A stretch of DNA of 64,000 nucleotides from Paragorgia papillata. Lineage: Eukaryota; Cnidaria; Anthozoa; Scleralcyonacea; Coralliidae. Under the pieces are notes generated by a model. It saw only the letters and a list, made by a program, of their open reading frames with translations, was not told the origin of the DNA and did not search any database. Positions 44,234 to 58,061 of this stretch are shown here, piece by piece. Within the stretch, counting starts at the first letter, position 1. Every line of letters begins with the position of its first letter. Position numbers and translations under genes: made by a program. The DNA is taken from positions 3,557,501-3,621,500 of the forward strand of contig JAWNZC010000322.1 in NCBI GenBank assembly GCA_035771165.1. Direction: 5' to 3'.

Positions 44234-46965
44234 CGTCCGTCCGTCCGTCCATCCGTCCGTCCGTCTGTCTGTCTGTCTGTCTGTCAATTACTGGGTGATC
44301 CTAAGATAAAGATGAAACATGAAGTTATTAAACGTGTTTGTAAGGCAAAACTCCATTGGGAAGATCATATAAATGAAATATTGTAAAAAATTGTACCACA
44401 AGTGTTACGGGCTTGAGCGTGATTAGCTATATATTTAATGTCAAATTTATCTTATAACAAACAAGAAATCAAATAATTTTCTGCGGGGTACAAGCTTGAT
44501 GGATACAAGCTTGATAGAGTTATCAATATAAAAAAGTTAATCTGCAAATTTTAGTTACGAATGCCGTGTGCTTATCAAACTTATAACAGGGTTCCTTAGG
44601 ACGTAAGAAAAACACACTCTAGTTGCTAGTAAAACATTCAGCAATCGTTTCGTGTTTAACAACCAGGATGCTGTGGTATTATTTTTAACTTTCTTCTCTC
44701 CCTTATAACTAGATAATCGTAAGCATGCAGCACCTCTTAATTGATGAGTTTGTAACAGACAATTACACTTGAATATCTGAGTTTGTTATTTTTTGTAATT
44801 TACTGCAGTACTACAACACAGTAGAAAGTAAAAGAAATTTCTGAAATCTAACAGTTAATTTGCAAAACCTCAAGGTGCTTGTGCAATAATAAAAGTAATA
44901 ATTCCAGATCTCACCATTTTTTCTTAATATTGCATATGATAAGAGGTGCAACTCGTAAAAGAGTTAAAGCATGACCGGTTAAAGCTTGAAGAATAATGAA
45001 ATTAATAAAAAACGTTCCAACAGAAGGTAGAGACATTGCAAGTAGATTTGGGAGAGATGTTGGGCTGTCAATAATTTGTTTAACTTTGTCGAAAAATGCT
45101 CCAGCCAAAACGGAACCAAGAAACTTGTTCACAATCTGAAAAATAATATATAAAAGATCATTTTAAATCTTTACTTTATAATACCTTTTACATTACGTTG
45201 CTGTCTCTGTCCATAGCTCTGTCACCATAACCATAACAATACTCATAGTATAACCGTAACCTTAAATAAGCCATAACCATAGACTTTTCATAGCCATAGC
45301 CATAACCATTACTTTTGCCATTGTAATGCTGTTGAGAAAGTATAAAGTAATCAGTTTGTTTGTAGACAATGACTTACCGCAAAGATATACAACTTTGCAA
45401 TAACTGCAGTCGTTACATCACTTGATGATAACAGACCTTCTTGGCGCGACATAAATTGCATTATCTGAGAAGAAAAATACAAAACCTTTAGACAATCCAA
45501 CTAGTTAGAAAAAACAAACAGTTTATATATAACAATAGGCTAACCTATGATTAAGCTATCTTACATGTAGCAAAAGTTACACAAATAAAAAGTTAAATTC
45601 TAAAATACCCATCTCCACATAGAGAACGTACTTTTCTTTCTTCCTTTCTTGCGGCCTGCTCGTTTGCCTTTGGTCGTTCCTTCCTTCCTCTATCCCTCCC
45701 TATTCCCTCTCTCCCTCCCTATTCCCTCTCTCCCTCCCTATTCCGTCCCTCCCTCCCTCCCTTCCTTCCTTTCCTTCCTTCCTTCCTTCCTTCCTTCCTT
45801 CCTTCCTTCCTTCCTTTCTCCCTTCCTTTCTTCCTTCCTTCTTTCTTCTTTACTTTTTTGCTTCGTTCCTCTTTCCTTCCTTCCTTCCTTCCTTCCTTCC
45901 TTCCTTCCTTCCTTCCTTCCTTCCTTCCTTCCTTCCTCCCTCCCTCCTTCCTTCCTTCCTTCCTTCTTTCCCTCCCTCCTTCCTTCCTTCCTTCCTTCCT
46001 TTCTCCCTCCCTCCCTATTCATTTATTCATATATTTATTCACTCCTGCCTTCATTCATTCATTCCTTCCTTTCTTCCCTCTTTCCTTTCTTCCCTCTTTC
46101 CTTTCTTCCTTCCTTCCTTCCTTCCTTTATTCCTTCCTTTCCTTTTTGCTTCCTCATTTTCTCCGTCCATCTCTCCCATCCTTTACTTCAAAAGCAACTC
46201 TTCACTATTTACTCACCATAGGAAGAATAGCAAAAAATATTGTAAAAGCTATGGTAGAAAGAACTCCCTCAATAATGCCAACGACAACTGGTGGCAAATC
46301 GCTCACTGTAAAATTCAAAATATAGATATTGAAAGTTTTTAAGTATTCTAGAGATCACAATTATCTAAGAATACCGGAGAACGGATTGGCACTTTAAGCA
46401 AATGTATCAATTCAAAAAAGCATACCAAAACTAAGAAATTCCACTTTCTGTTGAAGGCTTTCAAGTGAAACCAATGAAGCAATGACCGTGACTGGTATCA
46501 TCCAAAATACCACGAGAAGTAACAACAAGAGTGTGATAATTAACCAACGAAGCCATCTACAGTATATATGGAAACACGATTAACATCCATAGGCCTACAC
46601 GCACACATCGGCATATTTTATTAGTATATCACATTACAAATAAATTTATCATGATCAACTATAAAAAAACTTGTCTTGTCTTGTTTCATTGTCTAACCCG
46701 TTTGCAAAAGAAACGTTGATAAAATAAAACGTTTAAAAGTTTATTGAAAGATGTTGAACATATCAATTATTTAAAGTTTTACATAATTAAAGATCAGAAG
46801 ATAGTGCATGGAAACAGTCGAAACGTATTTTATTAAACTATGGAACTGTAAGAAGTCACCGGTTCCTGTCTTTCATATTCTCACGTGTAAATTATTGAGA
46901 GCAGAATGCTATATACGAGTTCACGATCTAGAATTTTGATGTTGAATTTTACTTTTGAGGGGGGG

Positions 46966-47002
<37 letters not shown>

Positions 47003-50000
47003 CGGGGGGGGCGGGGGGGGAGTGATTTCAGAAAAAAATATCCTGCAAGGTGGTTTGGGACGGGGGAAAAAGCATGCATTGAATCACAAAGAGAAATAAA
47101 TATCCTACATCAAGTTTGAGCAAGAAAAAGATTGCATCACTTTTCAAAAACAAAGTTGAACGTTAATAGTTTATTTTTTAAAAAAGTAAACATGTAGGAT
47201 GGTCTCAATACATTCATCTCTTAAATGATAAACAGTATTATAATAACTGTTATTTTGTTTAAATTTATCTATTAAATTTATCTTATATTTTTTAGGTAGT
47301 TACAATAAGTTTGTTTTGGCTCAATGCAGTTGTTCAGCAGGGCCGTATCGAGGGGGTTTGAGACGCCGGTACACCGGTTTGGGCGCCCAAACCGAGGTGC
47401 CCAAAAATATATAAACTACGTACTACAATCGAGGGTTTTTCTCAAAAACCCTACAATATTTAAAAATCACCCCTCAGAATGTTAAAAAACACATCTCAGA
47501 ATGCAGGAAATGGCATTTCCGAGACTCTAAATTTCAAAATTTTCCGCGCGCCTTCAGTGCTCGAATATCGTCACTGACCGGTGTGCCCAAATAATCTCTG
47601 GATATGGCACTGTTCAGAACTATTCTCCTTTATGATTAATATGTAGAACGATGTCTAAAACAAATTAAATGCGTCTAGATCAGATGTTTTATCCATGTGC
47701 CCCACATAAATAAAACATCTATAACTAGTGTCTGATACATGTGTCGCTTTTCAGACGCATGGAATTTCCAGTAAATGCATAAAAACTATTCCAATGTATA
47801 ATTTCGAGCTTCGGTGAAAATATACTATCATCGTATAAAATTACAACACACGTAATACTTTCGTCTGCCAGACTTGCACATTTAAATGCAATGTATAAAC
47901 AGGGCCTATTTAATAATAAAAGCTCTGAAGAATTGCTTATTTACCCGTATCATTGGTGGATAAAAGCTAAACTAAAACTGCTCAAAAAAAAGATCTTGCC
48001 GAAGCTAAAATGGTGAAACAAATTTCACACATAGTTGCGTCCTGGGAAAAAAATATTCTTCAGCAATATGGGTACCGAAAAAAAATTCATGCCCATGCAA
48101 ACAAGATCACCCAACTCCCCCCCCCCCCCCCCCCTCTCAAAAGTCAAATGGTCGGCCCCTTAGGAAGAGTTGTTTAATGTTTTACCTTTTCCATATAGGA
48201 AATTCAAGGTTTTTCCAAATGATGTCTTTTGGTTCTGGTGCCGGATGTACCATAGTATTGTAAGGTTTGGCTTGCCATAATACTTGACTAGCTATACTGG
48301 CATCACGAAGACTTTTAAACGTTATTATGGCGGCTGGAACAACTCCACGTGTTTCTGAATTCTGTTCACGAAGTTGATCTTGCAAACTCTAAGTTCAAAA
48401 AATGTATTAAATATTAAAGGAATACTAAATAATAAAGGAATAATATGTCAATAGAATGCGCATTGTGAATCGTTGATGAGAAATACGGAAACATCTATAT
48501 ATTTAGTACGTATACAGTACGTCTAATTTCGGCAATGAAATAAAACTGAGTAGCGTGTTGTGTATAGGCAGTGTTGAAACAACAATCGAAATATAGTAAG
48601 GTTAGATATACTGCCGAAACAGAGAACGTCGTAGGAGTCTAACGTTTCGAGCGAAGGCCCTTCGTTAGAGAGAAACGTTACGGCCCTAACGAAGGGCCTT
48701 CGCTCGAAACGTTATATAGACTCCTACGTTCTCTGTTTCGGCAGTATATCTAACCTTACTATATATTTCGATTGTAATTTCGGCAATGTTTGGTCCCCAC
48801 TTCCAAATAATTTTGTGCTATTTCGCTATCGTTTCCGTTTTGCTGACAAACGCGTACACGAAATTAGGCAGAAAATACTCGGAAAGTTTTGGGCAAATTT
48901 TCATTTATCATCAATCGTCATGCTGCTTCGCAGAGATACAAAAATGCTTAAAAGAAAATTGTTATAATACGATGGCATACATACCCTCAGTTCTTCATCG
49001 TAATATTTAATGGAATCAACTTTTTTACCAATGAGCGGTTTTAATTTATGTTGAGGTCGTTCTCCTTCTTCGTGAAACATAGCCTATAGTCAACAAATTA
49101 AATTATTTATTACCAAACATTATAAAATAAATATCACACATTATGTGATATTTATTATACAAGGATCATGTTGAGAATTACCGTCCAATATCCCTATTGT
49201 CAATCATCATGAGCAAGGCCCTAGAACGTTGTGTCCTTAATCATCTCAAGAGCAACGTTCATTCACTTAATATCCACGCTGCGCAATACGGGTTCGTAAA
49301 TGGGAAGTCTTGTGCATCACAATTGGTCTCAATACTGAACTTCATTGGCAAAAATCTGGATAGTGGAAAGCAAACAGATGTTGTTTTTATGGATATCTCC
49401 AAAGCCTTCGATTCCGCAGATCATCCTAAATTGCTCCGCAAATTGCACGATTTTGGCATCTCGAATTTATCAGATCGTTATCAGCAAGTATAACTACGTT
49501 CACGCCGCAACTTCAGGATCATTGCCTATTGCATCAGGTGTTCCTCGGGGTTATTTACTGGGCCCTTTCCTCTTCTTGATGTACGTCAATGATCTGCCTA
49601 CTTACGTATCTGACTCTACAGGCGTTGATCTTTTTGCGGACGATACCAAGTGCTGCCGGTCTACTTAATCTCCTAACGATGCATTGGCTTTGCAAGAGGA
49701 TATCAATGGTTTACACTCGTGATCTAATGACGTTAATTTACGTTTTAATTTAACCAAGTGTAAAGTGCTTAGAGTCACAAGAAAATCAACAGTTAGCAGA
49801 AGTGCTACTGTCACGATTCATGTCATGTCATGCATGATTGGGATCAATGTCTCGTCTGCATAAAACTATTTCCCCCAATTCCCCAAAACTTGGGATTTAC
49901 TGATGTACGCAGGACAAGCAATCTTCACTGCATGCATGTATAACGAGTTTAGGTCAGGGCTGTTGACACGTATATACCACACTATTGGTTATTATAGGCA

Positions 50001-53000
50001 ATAAGCTCAACGGACAAATGGACAATGGGGGTTGCGACAAACGTTGGCGGGTTGTAGTTTCCACTGTGTTCAACCATTTATGATTCATGGAAAATATAAG
50101 ACTAGCACAAACTCATACCCAGATTGTCAAAAGAGTCAGATAAAAACACTTTATGAATGAGAAAACCAATGCCGTTTGAAGAACACCCAAGAACACACAA
50201 TTTCGCTGTTCTCCTCCAATATCCACACGTAAATTGTGCATGCAACTTAAACTAAGAAAATACTCTTAAATATTGTAATGTTTTAATTTATTTACCTTAG
50301 CACGCTCAAGTTTGAGCACCAAGTCATCGTGTTTAGCTAGAAGTTCTTGCCAGTCTTCGGTGTGTTCAACCACATAACAAAAAGCCACCTATTAATTAAA
50401 ATGTATATGCATGAATTTGAGATATAAATACAAACCCTATATATATATATGTGATCCTGTAGAGGATCCAAGGAGGGCCCTTGCCAAACTCATGAGGTAG
50501 TGCTTTTGGGCTCTGATCTTCCAAAAGCAAATAATTACAGTCATTGGTGTCCACATAACCTTATCCCGCGTCGGTGATTTTTTCCCTCTGATAAGTAAAA
50601 TCGTCTGGCGTTAGCCAGAGCAAAATACACAAGACTTGAGAGTCGGATGGCGCCCAGAAAGAGTTATTAAAAGGGCTTGTAAATTATATATTGTTCTATA
50701 ATATATAGATGGGACCTCAGACAGATGACCGTGTTAGGAGTGTGTTACTTATATATTTTAATCCTTAAAAAACTGAAAAAATATGGAATAAAATGTTTGT
50801 ATTGCAAACAAAGTGGCTTTTTAAAACGTGAACGCTCTAATCAATGAACATTTTTACTAATAGCGACGCCATATTGAAATCGCAATGTACCGTGGTTTAT
50901 CGCAACAAAAATCGTCGCTATAAAATGATCCACGAAATCACAGAAGATTCTAATGAAAATCGCAGAATTTGTGGTCGTACGTGTGCAAAAACGTGTTACC
51001 CATATATAATTGGTACACCATATATATGATCATTGTTCACGAGGAAAGTCAAGAAATACACCAGAAACAGTCAAAGCCTCGAACACCACAAGGTTTCACA
51101 GTATCTCGACATTTTCAAACGCCCGCCTGAACCCTACCAGGAGAAGTCTACCTATAGAATTAACACTAATCCGGCGTCTTCGGTGACCGAAAACGGAGCT
51201 TTTCGAAAACGCTCTCCAGAGTGGAGACATTCGAATGCCGTTTTTCTGCACCAGTGTGGACGGCGAAAACGAAGCTTGTCGAAAACGGTGACGTCACGAT
51301 CGATGATTATGTGATCTGGGTTCCAGTCACCCACGGCTTTTTGTTTTCGTTTGAAAACAGATTAGTATAGTGTATGGATAGAATAATAGTATAGTGTAGT
51401 GTATGGATAGAATAGTTGTATAGTGTATGGATAGAATAGTAGTATAGTGTATGGATAGAATAGTAGTATAGTGTATGGATAGAATAGTAGTATAGTGTAT
51501 GGATAGAATAGTAGTATAGTGTATGGATAGAATAGTAGCATAGTGTGTCTATGCTTTCTACTGTATTGTATTTCAGGGGTATCACGCGTGATTGCAGCAG
51601 TTTTTTTGTTGTGGACCATCGGTGGCGGTTATTGTCAAACATTAACACATAGCAAATATATATAGCAAATAATCTAGAGGCTCTGAAATGCTATTTCCAG
51701 CATTCTACAGAAGATATTCTTTGAAAAAATCAAGCGAGATGAAGATCTAAATGCTAAGCATTTTACGCAGTTCGATGACTTCACGACAAAATTAACGGAA
51801 ACATCCATTGAATTATATCTGTCTGAGACTATGATGTGACTAATAATATTGTAGCGGTACATTCCTTATGTTCAAACGGCAAACGATAAGTCTACTTTTA
51901 AAGATATTTCGTTTTTAAAATTGTGGGATTGTTGGAAATACAAACCAGGCACAACTCAGAAACATAATGGCAATGTATAACAAACTTGTTCACTGTTCTC
52001 TTACTTAGTTTTTAAGTTTACACTTTACAGTTGTGACACGATAGTAAAGAAAAAAGTTTTGAAACATCCCAGCGATGGCCACACGCAACGCCATCTTAGC
52101 GATACTGATGCGCTGCACGTGTGAATGCAGCAGCTTGCGTGATGCGCCGACAATACATATGATCAGCGCAATGTCTGCCTGGTTTTGCGAACGCAGGCGG
52201 CCAAGGTATTAGAATCGCAAAACTAATACCTTGTAGGATTGCGTTGTTAGATATACAAATATTCGCATCGTTCTTACCTTTGAAGGAGGACTTATGCCTT
52301 TTTTTTGTTAAATATGGATTCAAGAAGGTTTTCCTTTCGTCAGATAAATTCTAGTCACCATATCAAAGCTTCAAAATTGTTATAAATAATTGCTCTTTGT
52401 TTCCATATTATTGAAGTGTTGAACTCCAGTGTTGGGAGCTTTTCCTTGTGAAATAGGCGATACAGCCGACACTACATGGATGATTTATATATTGAGATGT
52501 TATATATTGTTAATGTAACGAAGTGAAAAGAATTGCAGACTTCTCGCTGCGAAATAAAAGCAGTTTTAAATCGAAATAGTAAAGCGTCTGTCTTTAAAAT
52601 ATAAATATTGTACCTGTGGTGAAATTTAACACCGAAAATCCGCGTTTCTTGTCAAGCCAAGGTATTAGTTTTGAGATTCTAATACCTTGAGGTCTAAGCC
52701 TTTCAAACACTTGTCGCTAAAGTCGCTAAGGTTGTTGCGCGCATCAGCGAGGACGGTACGGTACTGCGGAATTGAAATCAAACAATCAAAAACAAAGATG
52801 TTGTTTTCTTCATCCGTCTCTGTTCTTGGAATAATTGTATTATTTTACAATTCATTTCAATCTGGAGAAAAAAAGGTATTAGACTAATACCTTTAATACC
52901 TTAGCGCGCCGCCCCTGAAATATTGGTAGTATGCTGCAAGGGTTTTGTATTAAGTGGGCAATGCCAGTAATAAGCTAGTATGCGGAGCGGAGGTCAACGC

Positions 53001-56000
53001 TCGAAAGAGCTCGAGTATAGATCGTTTTCATCTGACGTCACGGCGGCCATATTGGTGTACCAAAACAATGAAATGGCGGCCATATTGGTGTACGGTATGG
53101 GAATTAGCTCTTTCTTATTCAAATATTTCGTATTGTTTCACCACCCCAATGGGGCCACCGATCACGTGAGTGAAAACGATCTATAGGATCTCATCCAAGA
53201 TAACCAGTCGATTTCTCTTCGGTGCTCAGTTCTGTATTGAGAGGACTGGGGTCGATACATAAGGAATCTGGAGCATCTGGAGCTATATATTCATGGTTGC
53301 AATGGCAATATGCTGCTGGCCCATGCTGGTGGCTCGCTGACCGGGCTTATGACGCTTAGCTTCTGTAATCTCGAAGTGCTGTAGGGATTCCTATATGGGG
53401 TGTAATGACGGAGTGAACTTTTGTATCAACTTAAGGTCTTCGTTAAGTTTTGCAGGGTCATTTGGGTAAAGCGCTCTCAATTTGTCAGAGTTTATGCCAC
53501 AAAAATAAACTAGATATCATTAGAAATTTATTAATTTCTAGTAGAATACATGCAATGTTGTATTTGATTGTGCGATAAACACAAGCCAATAATAGTTGTA
53601 AAATTTTCAAGTAAAACCAGAGGGCTTCACTCGGGGCGACTTACGGATCAAAGCGTTTCATTTTGTTCAAAAAATATGTTCGCAGTTCAATTCCGAGATA
53701 AATTTCAGGCAAAACGGTGTCAGCGCTTTTTTATTTACTGCCTGGTTTCGATCTTATGACTTATTTTGTCCGACTGTTGGTCGAAAAACAGCATTTTCAA
53801 CTTTGGCCGTCAATAAAATCAGCAAAACTCGACATATAAAAAAATGCTGACACACTTTTGCTGGAAATTTATCGCGGAATTAGACTGCAGAAAAAGATTT
53901 TTAACAAAATAAAACGCTTTCTACTTGAGTCGCCCCGAGTGAAGCCCTCTGGATTTAATTAAAAAATTCACAACTATTATTGGTTTGGGTTTATCGCAAA
54001 ATCAAAGACAACATTGTATTCTACAATTTAATGGCTTTCTAACGATATCTATTTTATTTTTGTGGCATAAATTCTGACGAATTGAGAGCGCTTTACCGAA
54101 ATGACCCTGCAAACCTTAACAAAGACCTTAAGGTGGCTCCATACAGTTTCTTGAAAAATGGAAAACACAAGTTTGAGAGTCCAAAACACGTGCATAAACA
54201 ATTCGGAAAAAGAATAAAACTAAATGTTATGCATAGTTAAACATTATGACAATCAAAAACTGTTACCAAATAAATAGCAACAGTTGTTGCTACAGTTGTT
54301 GCTATGGCAACAATGACGTTTCAAAATGGCTGCCAATTACCCTTCAAACTAATTTAATTCGGAAAAAACTTTGGTGACCCCCCATTTTTTTTTCATTAAA
54401 ACTTAGAGTAATCAATAGGACAACTTAAAAAAAATTCTGTAGAACGAATAAGTTTTTTTTTGAAAAATCATGTTTGTTAATTTTTAAAAATTTGGATCTA
54501 CAGAATTTTTTTTAAATCGGCCTATTGATTACTCATACTTCAAGAAAAGTTTTAATGAAAAAAAATGGGGGGTCACCAAAGTTTTTTTCGAATTAAATTA
54601 GTTTGAAGGGTAATTGGCAGCCATTTTGAAACGTCATTGTTGCCATAGCAACAACTGTTGCTATTTCTTTGGTAACAGTTTTTGATTGTCAGAATGTTTA
54701 ACTATGCATAACATTTAGTTTTATTCTTTTTCAGAATTGTTTATGCACGTGTTTTGGACTCTCAAACTTGTATTTTCCATTTTTCCTAGAAACTGTGTGG
54801 AGCCACCTTAAGCCATGTGCACACTATTTTATGTGCACACTATTCTTTTACAAAAACTGGCAGCTATGAATATTAACAAACCATTTTGGATGTGGATTAG
54901 AAGTTTTCTTACTGGAAGAGTTCAACAAGTAAATCTTTGTGGTACTCTATCCTCTGTAGCACCGTGCCCAGCTGGTGTTCCACAAGGCTCAGTAATCTCC
55001 CCTATTTTATTTAATGTATATATTGATGACCTGGAGGACGCCCTCCCAGAAAACATAAATATGAGCATGCATAAATACGCGGACGACTGCACACAATACG
55101 AAGTAGTTGGAAGTTGGAAGGGATACTTCCAGTAATTTACAACGATCTATTAATGCAGTAAATGACTAGGCTGATTCAAATAAAATGGTACTAAATTCCA
55201 ATAAAACCAAGGACATGTGGATTTCCTTCACTGACTCTATACCCGAACCACCACGCCTTTGTATCGGAGATAAGCTGGTAGAGAGGGTCAGTGCCTTCAA
55301 ACTACTTGGAGTGTGGTACCAAAACAATTTAAAATGGAGCACTCATATTGAAGAAATCACGCGAAAGGCAAATAAACGTTTGTATCATCTTAGAGAATGT
55401 AGAAAATCTCATTTACCGATAGAAGTTGGTATCACTACCTACGAAGCCAAAATAAGACCGATTCTCGAGTATGCATATCGAGTATGCATCTTCAAAATGA
55501 AATCGAGCGAGTGCAATCTAGGAGCTTACGAATTATTGGGTTAGGGAAAGATTATTTGGCACCGTTGGCCGATAGAAGGGAGGAAGCTACTTGTCGCGAA
55601 GTATTAAGGTTTAGAAATGATCCATATCATCCCTGCCATAATCTCTTACCAGAATTAATTAACCACCAATATAATCTTAGAGACATTAACCGGACACGAA
55701 ACGTATCTTTCTTTTCGGGAACTGAGAGGCATAAATTATCTTTTTCAGCGAGAGCTTGTAAATATTTTTAATACCTTAATGTTTTAACATTTTATTCCGC
55801 ACTTTTAATCTTTTCTATACTGTATTCAATCCTTTTAACTCATATACTTTTTCAAGCATTTATTGTAAATCCATTGTACTTTTTAATCTTAAGATGGATA
55901 ATTAAATAAATTATTATATTATTTATATAAGCCTTCATAGTGACAAGTCGAGACTGGAGCTGGAGAAAAATACAGGTACACTTTAGTTATCTAAAACACC

Positions 56001-57776
56001 GAAAGTACATACAGTAACCTGCAACACATTCAAAGATGGCTGCCAACTTCAGAAGGAAAATCCAACACTTCAATTTACAATACGTAAATAACTACTGTGC
56101 TCTGTCGAGGTCACGTATATATGTGATCATAAATTGTTATTATGTTTAAAATGGCTCCGTCTTGATTTACTCATCTACGGTGCTCAAATGTTCAAATAAT
56201 TCATACAACCAAAGGTAGAATCTTAAGGACAAATCCTTATCAGCTTCGAAATATGTGAATCGGTTTGACACACGTAGAAAGTGGACACGGTTCTTGATGG
56301 TCGGGACTCGGGGGAAGGAAGAGGCGGGGAATTATAAGGAAGGGAAAGAGGGAGAAGGGGTGCATGGCATTCAAAAATTCCCCCCTTATATATACCACAC
56401 GTCAAATGTGAATCCACCGCTTCTTAGATAATTAACTATATACGAACTATATACGATCATCATCATAAGCTGCGATTGATCAGTTACCGTGTTTTAGTGT
56501 TTATGTCAGGCTGTGCAAGCGCGTTTTTTCATATTAAAAGTAATAGAAAATATAGCGTTCTGTGTTTAAACAACCTAACGCACACACTTGAATAAGTTTG
56601 CGAGAATTCGAAAGTATTTATCGGTGTAAACCCTTGCTTACGGCTCAGACAATTTCGAACTCTAATGTTTCATGTTTGCATCAGGACTGGTATATAAACA
56701 TGGGTGGTCATTTTCTATGATATACCGTAGAGTTCCCAAAGTAGCGGCCCCCCGAAAGTAACGGCAAATTTTCGAGAGCTCTAACAATTTCCGAAAGTAT
56801 AGCAGACGCAGTACCCCCGAAAGTAACGGCTACCCAAAAGTAACGCGTTACATTTAACCGATGTGAAACAGATACCCACAAGCAGTTATGCACTGACATA
56901 ATTTCTATAGACACGTGCAAGAAAGTAAGGACCCAATGGTTAACACTTTTATTATCTAAATTCATGGAATTGAACTAACATGCGAGTGTAAGAACTATAA
57001 GAAAGGTAAAAGTAACTTCTCAATCAAATGTTGTCTTTTGTCTAGCTGTCTTACTAACACTTTTTTACCATCCGAAAATAACGGGTCCCCGAAAGTAGCG
57101 GCCCCCCGAACGTATATATATATAGCGGCCCCTAATGGGCGCTAATCCCGAAAGTAACGGAGGCCGCTAGTTTGAGAACTGTATTGGAACTGTATACGGT
57201 ATTGCGCCAAACCCCGAAAAGTCCTGAGAACGACTTTGATATGCTATCGCCAAATAGAGTCGCTCTACGTGTCTGCATATCTGAGTGCTACATCATACGT
57301 AATAATATTGATATTGCATACCTGATCAGGAAACAGTTTGTGCATAAGTTTTCTAAGGTCTTCATCAACAGGGATTTGTCGAAAAGATACAACCTGCAGA
57401 AAGACATGCCTATTTTAAAAACACGATCACATCTTATATATTGGCTTATATTTTGCGTTTGCGTAATTATTGCAAACATGCATGTAGACGTGTCCATGAT
57501 GCAGCTAGGTTACCACTGACAGTTGATGTATGTCTTGCAATTATGTAAACTTGACTAGTATTATTTACACATGCAACTTAAGGACATTTAAAAGGAAACA
57601 GACGTTCAAAACCTCTCGGCAATCGCCGTGGTATTAAACGTCACGGCAAGCGACTACCTTTGTTGTCTGCTGGCATACAAGGCGCCCGCCCTTAGAGGTA
57701 TAAGTCTTTGCATTGACTGAGAAATTAAATTGGAATTTGGAAACTGGTATTTGAGGTGTACCTACAAATTCGGTAG

Positions 57777-57807
<31 letters not shown>

Positions 57808-58007
57808 ACAAACAAAGTGTTGTTCGCGAAATGTCGAAAAGTGCTCAATACCGTAAAGATAGAGCGAATATACTATAAGTGGGCTTACCTCAAATGTTGA
57901 TGGTCGCTACTGTCAGTTTCACGCTGGGCGATCTTCAGGCGGCTGAAGATCGCCCAGCGTGAAACTGACAGTAGCGACCATCAACATTTGAGGTAAGCCC
58001 ACTTATA

Positions 58008-58061
<54 letters not shown>

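Noticed and set aside
45649..46325. Open frames of 94-190 codons rich in Pro/Ser/Phe or Lys/Glu/Gly
   Set aside because: They are products of the CCTT microsatellite in an intron of gene B.
46962..47019. Poly-G tract as a G-quadruplex regulator
   Set aside because: It is intronic, and homopolymer length is probably unreliable; there is no support for a regulatory role.
51307..51648. 113-codon frame with repeated YYSIHTL
   Set aside because: It is a translation of the 24-bp satellite at 51363-51545.
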